From assembly GCA_965216515.1 (NCBI GenBank), contig OZ244173.1, positions 2,294,001-2,358,000 of the forward strand: a stretch of 64,000 nucleotides of DNA, given 5' to 3'. Under the pieces are notes generated by a model that worked only from the letters and a program-made list of their open reading frames with translations, ran no database searches and was not told the DNA's origin. The translations under genes were made by a program, and so were the position numbers. Below are positions 33,131 through 41,956 of the stretch, one piece after another (positions within the stretch are counted from its first letter, which is position 1; each line of letters opens with the position of its first letter). The stretch is from CAXMRP01 sp965216515. Lineage in GTDB: Bacteria > Pseudomonadota > Alphaproteobacteria > Rhizobiales > Afifellaceae.

Positions 33131-34195
33131 ATGAGCCTGCACTGGACCGACTTGCCGGAGGATATCGTAAAGGCCCTGAGGGCCGGCGTCGTCATCCCGG
33201 CCCATCCGTTGGCCCTTGATCCGGACCGCCGGCTCGATCGGCGGCATCAGCGGGCGCTGACCCGCTACTATGCCGATGCCGGCGCCGGCGGAATCGCGGT
33301 CGGCGTTCACACGACACAGTTTGAAATTCGTGATGTGGGGCTGTTGGAACCGGTGCTAGCGCTTGCCGCCGATACCGCGGACCGCTGGTCCGACAGGCCC
33401 TTGATCAAGATTGCCGGACTTGTCGGCAGAACCGAACAGGCCCTCCGCGAAGCGGCCATCGCGCGGCATCTGGGCTACCACGCCGGCCTGCTGAGCCTTG
33501 CCGCCTGGAAAGGGTCCGGTGAGGACGAAATCATCGACCATTGCACCCGGGTTGCGGCCGAGATCCCCGTCGTCGGATTCTATCTCCAGCCGGCGGTCGG
33601 CGGAATGCTGCTGTCGGCGGATTTTTGGAAACGGTTTTGCCGGATCGACAATGTGATCGCGGTGAAGATGGCGCCGTTCAACCGCTATGCCACCCTTGAT
33701 GTCATACGCGGCGTCATCGAGGCCGGCGCCGAGGATCGGATCGCGCTCTACACCGGCAACGACGACCACATCGTCGCCGACCTCCTGATCCCGTTCCGGT
33801 TTGCCCGCGGCGGCGAGGAGATTGGCGTCCGGATCGTCGGCGGATTGCTGGGGCACTGGTGCGTGTGGACGAAAAAGGCCGTCGAAATCCTGGACCGCTG
33901 CCACCGGGCATGGCGGGAAAGCGCCATCGATCCCGAACTGCTGACCCTTGACAGTCAGGTGACCGATTGCAACGCCGCGTTCTTCGATGTCGCCAACGGA
34001 TTTGCCGGCTGTATCGCCGGCTGCCACGAGGTGCTTCGCCGCCAGGGCCTGATGGAGGCAATCCGGTGCATCGATCCGCAGGAAGGCTTGAGCGCCGGCC
34101 AGCGGGAGGAGATCGACCGGGTATACAATGACTACCCGCAACTGAACGACGATGCCTTTGTCAGGGCGAACCTGGACCGATGGCTGGACAGTTGA
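33131..34195 (+). CDS. DapA-like aldolase/lyase (dihydrodipicolinate synthase family)
   Basis: The 354-residue TIM-barrel protein belongs to the class I aldolase DapA/NanA family. The Schiff-base Lys is probably Lys179 in NVIAVKMAPFNRY and the Tyr partner Tyr151 in GFYLQPAVGG. Members cleave or form keto acids, often at the end of sugar-acid catabolism, and it is more likely to cleave an intermediate here than to make lysine precursors. The start follows the GNAT stop by 5 bp with GGAG directly upstream. The C-terminal extension is longer than in E. coli DapA (292 residues). Confidence 0.85.
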   Translation: MSLHWTDLPEDIVKALRAGVVIPAHPLALDPDRRLDRRHQRALTRYYADAGAGGIAVGVHTTQFEIRDVGLLEPVLALAADTADRWSDRPLIKIAGLVGRTEQALREAAIARHLGYHAGLLSLAAWKGSGEDEIIDHCTRVAAEIPVVGFYLQPAVGGMLLSADFWKRFCRIDNVIAVKMAPFNRYATLDVIRGVIEAGAEDRIALYTGNDDHIVADLLIPFRFARGGEEIGVRIVGGLLGHWCVWTKKAVEILDRCHRAWRESAIDPELLTLDSQVTDCNAAFFDVANGFAGCIAGCHEVLRRQGLMEAIRCIDPQEGLSAGQREEIDRVYNDYPQLNDDAFVRANLDRWLDS

Positions 34196-34316
34196 GCTAC
34201 TGCATACAGGATCCGCGCCTGGCGGCGTTTCCCTGCGCCCGGCGGCGCGATGTCACCGACCGAAATCAAACCCGGCCCGCTCGCCGGCAGCCGGCCGCCA
34301 GCCACGGAACCAGTCC

Positions 34317-35153
34317 ATGATCGAATTGTCCTACTGCAACGAAACCATCGCCGATGAGGGCAAAAGCCTGGATGACCAGGCACGTATCGTGGCGGCTTTG
34401 GGCTATATGGGTCTGGAACTCGCGCCGGGCTCGATCGAAAACGAGCCCCACCGCATGTCGGATGCCCGGATCGACGAGATCCGCGCAACGATCCAGGCCC
34501 ATGGTCTCGCCGTCACCGGTTTGCATTGGCTGCTGGCGCCCTATCCCAACCTGTCGATCACCGAACCGTCGGTGGCGCCGCAGACCCAGGCCGTTCTGGT
34601 CCGGTTGGTCGAGATATGCGCCCGCCTCGGCGGCAGCGTGCTGGTCCATGGATCGCCGGGCCAGCGCCAACGCGTCGACGGCGAGACCGCGGAGCAAACG
34701 CGCCGCCGCCTGATCCCGTTCTTCAAGCCCATCGCCGACAAATGCGAAGCCCATGGCGTCACCTATTGTCTGGAGCCGCTGGGACGAAAGGAAACGCCCA
34801 TCGTCAACACGGTCGCACAAGCCGCGGAAATCGTCGACGGTGTCGGCTCCGATCGCTTCCGGGCCATGATCGACACCAGCGCCGCGGGCAAGACGGAAGA
34901 CAGGCCGGTCGCGGAACTGATTCGCCACTGGGTCCCGACGGGGATGATCGGCCACATCCAGGTCAATGACACCAATCGCGGGGCACCGGGTATGGGCGAC
35001 GATCCGTTCCGCGATATCGTCCGTGCAATCCGCGACGTCGGCTGGTCCGGGCCGGTCGCCATCGAACCGTTCAGGTCGGTTGTCGATGCCTCGGTAACGG
35101 CGGCAATCGGCGCCGCGACGATGCGCGCCTACTGGACGGCGGCCGCGGATTGA
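34317..35153 (+). CDS. Sugar phosphate isomerase/epimerase family, TIM barrel (copy 1)
   Basis: The 278-residue protein has the xylose-isomerase-like (AP endonuclease 2) barrel: LSYCNETIADEGKSLDDQARIV, LVHGSPGQRQ, YCLEPLGRKETPIVNT and GHIQVNDTNRGAPG, with Glu, Asp and His residues positioned to bind a divalent metal. Relatives isomerise or epimerise keto sugars and inositol derivatives. It lies 121 bp after the DapA-like gene and 84 bp before the dehydrogenase. A second, only distantly similar copy closes the operon. Confidence 0.85.
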   Translation: MIELSYCNETIADEGKSLDDQARIVAALGYMGLELAPGSIENEPHRMSDARIDEIRATIQAHGLAVTGLHWLLAPYPNLSITEPSVAPQTQAVLVRLVEICARLGGSVLVHGSPGQRQRVDGETAEQTRRRLIPFFKPIADKCEAHGVTYCLEPLGRKETPIVNTVAQAAEIVDGVGSDRFRAMIDTSAAGKTEDRPVAELIRHWVPTGMIGHIQVNDTNRGAPGMGDDPFRDIVRAIRDVGWSGPVAIEPFRSVVDASVTAAIGAATMRAYWTAAAD

Positions 35154-35237
35154 AGGTACGGCCGAAATTGGGACAATCAACTCCGGGTAACGTCTCCGGC
35201 CTGGCGCCGGCGGCAAGGACAGCAAAGGGATGGCGCA

Positions 35238-36395
35238 ATGGATGAACGCAGGATCGGGATAATCATGCACGGCGTGACCGGGCGCATGGGCACCAATCAG
35301 CACCTCGTTCGATCGGTCCTTGCCATCCGCGACCAGGGCGGCCTGGAACTGGCGGACGGAAGCCGCCTTGTGCCGGATCCGATTCTTGTCGGAAGAAACC
35401 GGGCCAAACTGGAATCCCTGGCCGGCCAACACGGGGTCGCGCGGTTCACGACCGATCTTGATTCGGCGCTGTCCGATCCGGACGACGAACTGTTCTTCGA
35501 TTCCGGGTCGACAAAGATGCGCCCCGACCTTCTTCGCCGCGCCATCGATGCCGGCAAGCATATCTATTGCGAAAAACCGGTCTCGGAGGACTTCGCATCG
35601 GCGCTGGAAATTGCCCGTTATGCCAACTCAAAGGGCGTCAAGAACGGGATTGTGCACGACAAGCTCGACCTGCCGGGATTGTTGAAACTGAAGCGCCTTC
35701 GCGACAGCGGCTTCTTCGGCCGGATCCTGTCGGTTCGCGGCGAGTTCGGATACTGGGTCTTCGAAGGCGACTGGATGGCCGCCCAGCGGCCGAGCTGGAA
35801 CTACCGCAAGGCGGAGGGCGGCGGCATCATTTCCGACATGTTGTGCCACTGGCGCTACGTGCTCGACAACGTGATCGCACCGGTGCGCGCCGTTTCGTGT
35901 ACCGGCGCGGTTCACATCGCAGATCGCTGGGACGAGAACGGCGATCACTATGCCGCCGACGCCGAAGATGCCGCTTACGCGACTTTCGAGCTGGAGGGCG
36001 GCATTCTCGCCCACATCAATTCCAGCTGGTGCGTCCGGGTTCGCCGGGACGATCTGGTGACCTTTCAGGTGGACGGCACACTCGGGTCCGCCGTTGCCGG
36101 CTTGCACAGATGCTTCAGTCAGCAAAGGGTCAATACGCCCAAGCCGGTGTGGAATCCCGATCAGCCGCAGGCCCTGAACTTTTTCGAAAGCTGGGAAGAG
36201 GTCCCCGACAACGCCGCGTTCGACAACGGGTTCAAGGTCCAGTGGGAACAGTTTCTCCGCCATGTGTCGGAGGACGGGCCCTGGTCGTATACATTGCTGG
36301 AAGGCGCCAAGGGCGTCCAGCTGGCCGAGCTTGGTTATCAAAGCTGGAGGGAACGCCGCTGGCTGGACGTTCCGGCGATATCGGAGACAGGCTGA
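35238..36395 (+). CDS. Gfo/Idh/MocA-family dehydrogenase
   Basis: The 385-residue protein has an N-terminal Rossmann domain with GVTGRMGTNQH (residues 12-22) and the family signature CEKPVS (Lys113), which holds the catalytic Lys. The substrate domain contains EGGGIISDMLCHWRYVLDN with the His/Asp pair usual for sugar oxidation. The enzyme oxidises or reduces a hydroxyl of a sugar, inositol or sugar acid with NAD(P). The stop and the DUF993 start share TGATG, so they are coupled. The substrate is unknown. Confidence 0.9.
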   Translation: MDERRIGIIMHGVTGRMGTNQHLVRSVLAIRDQGGLELADGSRLVPDPILVGRNRAKLESLAGQHGVARFTTDLDSALSDPDDELFFDSGSTKMRPDLLRRAIDAGKHIYCEKPVSEDFASALEIARYANSKGVKNGIVHDKLDLPGLLKLKRLRDSGFFGRILSVRGEFGYWVFEGDWMAAQRPSWNYRKAEGGGIISDMLCHWRYVLDNVIAPVRAVSCTGAVHIADRWDENGDHYAADAEDAAYATFELEGGILAHINSSWCVRVRRDDLVTFQVDGTLGSAVAGLHRCFSQQRVNTPKPVWNPDQPQALNFFESWEEVPDNAAFDNGFKVQWEQFLRHVSEDGPWSYTLLEGAKGVQLAELGYQSWRERRWLDVPAISETG

Positions 36396-37558
36396 TGGCC
36401 GCATCCTTGAACTTGCCGCGCGCCGACGGAACGCTTGAAGCGGTGACGATCGACGCCGGCCCCGACCCGAAGCCGAAAACCGGACCTTGGAACCGGACGG
36501 CCTATGCCGCATGCCATGTGGTTGCCGATCCGTTCGCCGACAACGATCCCTGGCTGCAGCCGGCCATCGACTGGGACAAAACGCTCGCGTACCGGGAGTA
36601 TCTGTGGACGATCGGCCTTGGCGTCGCCGAAGCGATGGACACCGCCCAGCGCGGCATGGGCCTGGACTGGCCGACATCGCTTGAGCTCATCAGCAAAAGC
36701 GTCGCCGCGGCGAAGGCCGGGAACCATCTGATCGCATGCGGCGCCGGGACCGATCATCTTCAGCCCGGCCCCGGCCTGACGATTGGCGACATCATCGGCG
36801 CCTACCAGACCCAATGCGAGGCCGTCGAAGCCGCCGGCGGAAGCGTCATTTTCATGGCATCGCGGGCGCTGGTTGCCGCCGCCAAAGGGCCTGAAGACTA
36901 TGAAAAGGTCTACAGCCAGGTCCTTGGCGGTCTTTCCAGACCGGCCATTCTGCACTGGCTCGGCGAGATGTTTGATCCGGCGCTGGAGGGATATTGGGGG
37001 GCGCCCGATCACATGACGGCGATGGACACCTGCCTGGCGGTCATCCGCGAGAATGCCGGCAAGGTCGATGGCGTCAAGATCTCGCTGCTGTCGGCCGAAA
37101 AGGAAAGGATCATGCGCCGCCAGCTCCCGCCGGGCGTGAAGATGTATACTGGGGATGATTTCAATTATCCGGACCTGATCGCCGGCGACGAGCAGGGATA
37201 TTCCGATGCGCTTCTCGGGATATTCGATCCGATCGCCGGCGCGGCCGCAAGGGCGTTGACCGCGCTTGCCGCCGACGATCTGGAGGAGTATCGCGCGGCG
37301 ATGGCGCCCACCGTCCCGCTGTCGCGTCACATATTCAAGGCGCCGACCCGCTTTTACAAAACCGGCGTCGTCTTCATGGCCTATCTCAACGGACATCAGG
37401 ACCATTTCACCATGGTCGGCGGTCAGGAAAGCGCCCGTTCGACCTTGCACCTGGCGGAAATCATCCGGCTTGCCGCCAAAGCCGGTCTGTTTGTCGATCC
37501 CGACAGCGTCGTCAACCGCGCCCGACCGGTTTTCGCCGCCCGCGGCGTGGAGATTTAG
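36395..37558 (+). CDS. DUF993-family protein (DapA-related TIM barrel)
   Basis: The 387-residue protein matches the DUF993 family: WLQPAIDWDKTLAYREYLW, IACGAGTDHLQPG, LHWLGEMFDPALEGYWG and DGVKISLLSAEKE. The last contains a Lys placed like the Schiff-base Lys of DapA. The family is often found beside a Gfo/Idh/MocA dehydrogenase and a TIM-barrel isomerase, as here. A retro-aldol or lyase step on an oxidised sugar is a fair inference, but no member with a proven function is known to me. It is translationally coupled to the preceding dehydrogenase. Confidence 0.85.
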   Translation: MAASLNLPRADGTLEAVTIDAGPDPKPKTGPWNRTAYAACHVVADPFADNDPWLQPAIDWDKTLAYREYLWTIGLGVAEAMDTAQRGMGLDWPTSLELISKSVAAAKAGNHLIACGAGTDHLQPGPGLTIGDIIGAYQTQCEAVEAAGGSVIFMASRALVAAAKGPEDYEKVYSQVLGGLSRPAILHWLGEMFDPALEGYWGAPDHMTAMDTCLAVIRENAGKVDGVKISLLSAEKERIMRRQLPPGVKMYTGDDFNYPDLIAGDEQGYSDALLGIFDPIAGAAARALTALAADDLEEYRAAMAPTVPLSRHIFKAPTRFYKTGVVFMAYLNGHQDHFTMVGGQESARSTLHLAEIIRLAAKAGLFVDPDSVVNRARPVFAARGVEI

Positions 37559-37561
37559 CCC

Positions 37562-38380
37562 ATGCCGTCGGCAAAGGCGCTGTCCCTCAATACGGCAACG
37601 GTCTCCACCCGGTGGAATTTGCAGCAATGTGTCGATGGCTGCCTGCGCCACGGCATCGGCGGGATATCGCCGTGGCGTGACAAGCTGCACGAGGCCGGTG
37701 TCGCCGATGGCGCCCGGATGATCCGCCAGTCCGGCCTGACCGTTACCGGCCTTTGCCGGGGCGGATGGTATACCGCCGGTGGCAGGCTGACGGACGATGT
37801 GCTGGACGACAATCGTCGCGCCGTCGACGAGGCGGCGGAGATCGGCGCCAAATGCCTGGTCATGGTTGTCGGCGGTCTGGCCGCGGGATCGCGGGATCTC
37901 CCGCTTGCCCGCGAACTGGTCCGCGAGGGCCTACAGCACACCCTGGAACATGGGCGGCGGGCCGGCGTGCCGATCGCCATTGAACCGCTGCATCCCATGT
38001 ACACCGCCGACCGCTCCTGTGTCGGCACATTGGCGCAGGCCCTTGATCTCTGCGACGAACTTGGAGACGGCATCGGCGTGGCGCTCGATGTCTATCACGT
38101 CTGGTGGGATCCGGACCTGGCCGGGCAGATTGCGCGCGCCGGCAAATCGAGGTTGCTGGCGTTTCACATCTGCGACTGGCTCGTGCCGACCCGCGATCTC
38201 CTGACCGACAGGGGAATGATGGGCGACGGCGTTATCGATATCGCCGCGATCCGCCGGATGGTCGATGCACAGGGCTTTGAGGGACTGAACGAGGTCGAGA
38301 TATTTTCATCCGCCAACTGGTGGACGAAAGATCCCGACGTCGTGCTGGAAACGATGATCCGCGCCGTTGCCGGCTGGTAG
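37562..38380 (+). CDS. Sugar phosphate isomerase/epimerase family, TIM barrel (copy 2)
   Basis: The 272-residue protein begins 3 bp after the DUF993 stop. The barrel has IAIEPLHPMY (Glu metal ligand), GVALDVYHVWWDP (Asp and His ligands), AFHICDWLVP and GLNEVEIFS (final Glu), the complete metal set of the xylose-isomerase-like family. It is more typical of its family than copy 1 and probably acts with the dehydrogenase and DUF993 protein. It ends 25 bp from the convergent second enolase-type gene. Confidence 0.88.
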   Translation: MPSAKALSLNTATVSTRWNLQQCVDGCLRHGIGGISPWRDKLHEAGVADGARMIRQSGLTVTGLCRGGWYTAGGRLTDDVLDDNRRAVDEAAEIGAKCLVMVVGGLAAGSRDLPLARELVREGLQHTLEHGRRAGVPIAIEPLHPMYTADRSCVGTLAQALDLCDELGDGIGVALDVYHVWWDPDLAGQIARAGKSRLLAFHICDWLVPTRDLLTDRGMMGDGVIDIAAIRRMVDAQGFEGLNEVEIFSSANWWTKDPDVVLETMIRAVAGW

Positions 38381-38405
38381 CGCGGCCGAAGGAGCCCGGT
38401 TTGTG

Positions 38406-39827
38406 TCAGGGCCGGCCGGGCATTTCCGTCATTGATGCCCAATCCGGCTCGCAGGCCACACCAAACCCGGCGGCTCTCCCGATTGAGCGCAACGAAACCA
38501 GGCCATCGGTGATATTCAGGCGGACACGGCCGTCCTCGGAACTGTAGAGGTCCCGATGGGCATCGTGATAGCGCTGCTGCTCATCACCGGGCGCGTCTCC
38601 GAACCCGTCGACATAGTGTTGGGCGTTGCGTTCCACATCACCGAGCCCGACAAGTGCGGCAAGCGCAAAATCCTGCTGGACCGCAATACCGGGCTGGGTG
38701 GTCAGATCCTCGCCGGTTATGAAGAAACGCGCGCACCCGCATTCGCGGTTCCACTTGTCCGCCCGGGCCCGGTTCAGCAACGACCGGTAGAATCCCTTGC
38801 ACGATTTCGACGATATCCCGCGATAGCCGAGCCCGCGGGCGATTGGGAATACGCCGATGTCGCTGTCCGATTCGTCGATCACGATGGGTTTGGCCGCCTG
38901 CAGCGCATGAACCGGCTCCGACAGGGCAACGGTCCGGGCGATCGGTTGTTCGATATAGCGCGTCGAGGCCCAGAGCCGGGCCAGCAACGGTTCCGCGTCG
39001 ATACCCGCCACGAGCGCCCGCACTGCTTCGGCGTTTTCGTATTGCTCGTTGCCGTCCAGGCTGATCCGGTATTCCGCTCCGGTCCGGTCGAGGACCGATG
39101 CGATGCGGCAGAGCCGGTCGATATCCGCCGCCATGTCGCCGCCGACTTTCAGTTTGAAATGGCGGTGGCCATACCGGGCGACGACCTGTTCCAGGCTTTC
39201 CGGCAGGCCGTCACCGACGGGCGACCCGATCTCCGCGTCGGTGATCGCATCGGCCATGCCGACCGTGTGTCGAATCGCCATTGTCTCCGCCAGCGGTCGG
39301 GCGGCGAGGAATTCATCGAGATTTTCGTCGAAAAGGTCTGGCGTCGTGTGCGCTGTCACCGCGAACACATTGGCTCGCACCGCATCGAAGATCGATCGAC
39401 CGGCGCCGCGGCAGATCGCATCGGCGATCGCCCGGTCCAGGAGCGCCGGTCCGAAGCTGGCGATCAGTCCGTTCAGCCCTTCACGCGCACACGCCGCGTG
39501 CTGCTCCGGCAACAACTCCCGGTGCAGGCCAAAGGCGGTCCCGACGGGCGCGCCGATATAGAGGCCCGCCGCCAGCCGGAGCGATTGCCGCAACTGGTCG
39601 TAATTGTCGTCATTGGTCAGATCGGGGTTCTTGTCGAACCATTTCGCCGCGAGCAGTTCGGCGGCCATCCCCCGCTGTACCGTTCCGTCAACCTCCGCCT
39701 CGACGCGGACAAACACCTGCCGGGCGTGGGAAAGAGTGACGGCGCCGAACTTGAACGGCGTGCGAAGGCCGACAGGCCGTTCGAAAAACCGAACCGATTT
39801 CACGGATATGGCCGCAGCGTTGGTCAT
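38406..39827 (-). CDS. Enolase-superfamily enzyme, long divergent form
   Basis: At 473 residues this is about 90 longer than module-1's enzyme. Active-site pieces are HFKLKVGG (Lys225-x-Lys227), Asp258 (SLDGNEQ), Glu293 (YIEQP), Glu319 (VIDESDSD) and Lys341/344 (SSKSCKG), so the metal triad and both Lys positions are present. The extra sequence lies mainly between residues 60 and 210, in and after the capping domain, and probably reshapes substrate choice. It is the last gene of the second TctC-TctB-TctA module, 32 bp after tctA. It may be a dehydratase or cycloisomerase; the substrate is unknown. Confidence 0.82.
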   Translation of the reverse strand: MTNAAAISVKSVRFFERPVGLRTPFKFGAVTLSHARQVFVRVEAEVDGTVQRGMAAELLAAKWFDKNPDLTNDDNYDQLRQSLRLAAGLYIGAPVGTAFGLHRELLPEQHAACAREGLNGLIASFGPALLDRAIADAICRGAGRSIFDAVRANVFAVTAHTTPDLFDENLDEFLAARPLAETMAIRHTVGMADAITDAEIGSPVGDGLPESLEQVVARYGHRHFKLKVGGDMAADIDRLCRIASVLDRTGAEYRISLDGNEQYENAEAVRALVAGIDAEPLLARLWASTRYIEQPIARTVALSEPVHALQAAKPIVIDESDSDIGVFPIARGLGYRGISSKSCKGFYRSLLNRARADKWNRECGCARFFITGEDLTTQPGIAVQQDFALAALVGLGDVERNAQHYVDGFGDAPGDEQQRYHDAHRDLYSSEDGRVRLNITDGLVSLRSIGRAAGFGVACEPDWASMTEMPGRP

Positions 39828-39859
39828 CTTAGGTCCCTTTGTCCGGCGCCGGCGGACGG

Positions 39860-41392
39860 TTACCCGTCCGGCCTGCCGCGCGCCGCGCCGCGCCAGCGCG
39901 CAAACAGCGCCACCGCACCACGGCGAACCGCCGGCACGGCAGCGAGCAGCATCACCAGGCAGGCAAGCGCCAGCGCGGCGGAGATTTCACGCGTGAAAAA
40001 CGGGATCAGGCTCCCGTCCGAAAGCGTCATGCCCCGGCGGAAGCTTTTGTCGAGCAGGTCGCCGAGCACGATGCCGAGGACCAGCGGCGCCATCGGATAG
40101 TCCATTTCCCGGAGGATGTAGCCGAAAATACCGAATGCGATCATGACGTAGATATCGAATATCCGCCCGGCGATGGCGAAGGATCCGATCGTGCACAGCG
40201 TGAATATGACCGGCATCATGTAGTTGCGCGGAACCGCCAGAACGGTCAGCAGCGGACGGGTGAGAAGGAGGCCGAGGATCAGCATCGCGATCATCGCCAT
40301 GAACACCATGGCGACAACCTGGAACACGAAGGCGGGGAACTCGATCATGATCATCGGACCGGGCCGGATCCCGTGGATGAACATGGCCGCCAGCAACACC
40401 GCCGCCGGCGCCGAGCCGGGCACCGCCAGCGTCAGGACCGGAATGATGGCCCCGGGGACGGCGGCATTGTTGCCGGCTTCGGCCGCCATCAGGCCTTCCA
40501 CCGAGCCCTTGCCGAACTTGTCCTTCTCCTTGCTCGCCCGTTTCGCCGCCGCATAGGACATCCACGCGCCCATGTCCTCGCCGACCCCGGGCAGCAGCCC
40601 CATGAAAGTCCCGATCAGACCCGAGCGTGCGGCAGTTCGCCGGTACTTGCGGATATCGCGCAACCTCGGGATGATCCGGTCCGACGTGTCGCGCACCACT
40701 TCAAAGGACCTGGCTTTCATCACCACAAGGACCTCGGCAAATCCGAACGCACCGACAAGCGCCGGCAACAGGCCGATCCCGCCGGACAGGTCCGTGGAAC
40801 CGAAGCTGAAGCGCTGGTAGGAGTGGATCCCTTCCTGCCCGATCATCGCCACCAGGAGCCCCAGAAATCCGGCGATCCAGCCCTTCAGCGCGTCGCCGGA
40901 CGTGGTGATCTGCCCGGCGATCAGGACGCCGAACAGCGCCAGCCAGAAGAATTCGTACGACCCGAACAGCAATGCGAAATCGCCCAGAACCGGCGCGACA
41001 AGCGCCAGCGCGACCAGCCCGATCATGCCGCCGATGAACGATCCCGTCGTGGCGATACCCATCGCCCGGCCGCCCATACCGGCCCGCGCCAGCGGAAAGC
41101 CGTCCAGCGATGTCGCCGCATTCGCCGGCGTGCCGGGGATATTCAGCAGGATCGCCGAACGCGAGCCGCCATAGATGGCGCCCACATACATGCAGATGAG
41201 GATCAGGATCGCCTGATCGCTCTCCATGCGAAACGTCAGGGTGGTCAGCAACGCGATCCCGAGCGTGGCCGTGAGGCCCGGCAGGGCACCGACGGTGATC
41301 CCGAGCAGCGTCGCCCAGCCGACATGGAACAGCATCACCGGATTGGACAGGTATGCCGTCAGGGCATCCAGGAAATGGCCAAGGCCGCTCAA
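39860..41392 (-). CDS. tctA: Tripartite tricarboxylate transporter, large permease TctA (module 2)
   Basis: The 510-residue protein has the family motifs TVGALPGLTATLGIALLTTLTF at the N-terminal half and LAVPGSAPAAVLLAAMFIHGIRPGP in the second half, with about 11 membrane helices. It is clearly a paralogue of the module-1 TctA but only moderately similar, so the two modules probably import different acids. It is 12 bp downstream of tctB. Confidence 0.93.
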   Translation of the reverse strand: MSGLGHFLDALTAYLSNPVMLFHVGWATLLGITVGALPGLTATLGIALLTTLTFRMESDQAILILICMYVGAIYGGSRSAILLNIPGTPANAATSLDGFPLARAGMGGRAMGIATTGSFIGGMIGLVALALVAPVLGDFALLFGSYEFFWLALFGVLIAGQITTSGDALKGWIAGFLGLLVAMIGQEGIHSYQRFSFGSTDLSGGIGLLPALVGAFGFAEVLVVMKARSFEVVRDTSDRIIPRLRDIRKYRRTAARSGLIGTFMGLLPGVGEDMGAWMSYAAAKRASKEKDKFGKGSVEGLMAAEAGNNAAVPGAIIPVLTLAVPGSAPAAVLLAAMFIHGIRPGPMIMIEFPAFVFQVVAMVFMAMIAMLILGLLLTRPLLTVLAVPRNYMMPVIFTLCTIGSFAIAGRIFDIYVMIAFGIFGYILREMDYPMAPLVLGIVLGDLLDKSFRRGMTLSDGSLIPFFTREISAALALACLVMLLAAVPAVRRGAVALFARWRGAARGRPDG

Positions 41393-41404
41393 TGTGTTCC
41401 GCCG

Positions 41405-41938
41405 TCAGGGTAGCCGGACAAAGAAAATATCCTTGAAAACGACCGAGACCACGACCGAAGCGGCCAGCGCCACGATCATGGCCAGCGCCGCGCGCGCGCC
41501 CAACTGCCGGGCGGATTTGGCGAGCTCCGGTTTCTCCCGCAGTTCGAAGATGAGAATAAACGCGAACACGAACAGGAATGCCGCCAGCTGGAACGGAACT
41601 CGACCGACCAGAACCACGGCGAACACAAGACACAGGGCAAAGGCGATGCCGACATTTGTCATCCCGGCTTTTGTCGGGCCGGCCCTTGCAGCGGCGCCCG
41701 GGGCCGGCGATCCGGACGTGCCCTCGTCCGGTGCCGCGGTTTGTCGGGACCGGGCCCGCACCAGAAGTGCGAGCCCCATGGCTGCGAGCGCCAGGCCGAT
41801 CATGCCCGGTACGACACCGGGCGCCGACCAGACGCTGTTGTCGAATTCGGTGAACCTCGGCATGCGCCAGGATTCCGCGACCACCCCTATCCCGAGAGTG
41901 ATCAGGAAAAGGGATGTAATGAAGTCGCGCCTGGCCAC
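41405..41938 (-). CDS. tctB: Tripartite tricarboxylate transporter, small permease TctB (module 2)
   Basis: The 177-residue protein has four to five predicted helices split by a Pro/Gly/Ala-rich cytoplasmic loop (about residues 66-85) that module 1 lacks. The start ARRDFITSLFLITLGIGVVAE is typical of TctB. Its position between tctC (18 bp) and tctA (12 bp) supports the call. Confidence 0.86.
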   Translation of the reverse strand: MARRDFITSLFLITLGIGVVAESWRMPRFTEFDNSVWSAPGVVPGMIGLALAAMGLALLVRARSRQTAAPDEGTSGSPAPGAAARAGPTKAGMTNVGIAFALCLVFAVVLVGRVPFQLAAFLFVFAFILIFELREKPELAKSARQLGARAALAMIVALAASVVVSVVFKDIFFVRLP

Positions 41939-41956
41939 CGGGCCCTTCCTGTCAGC

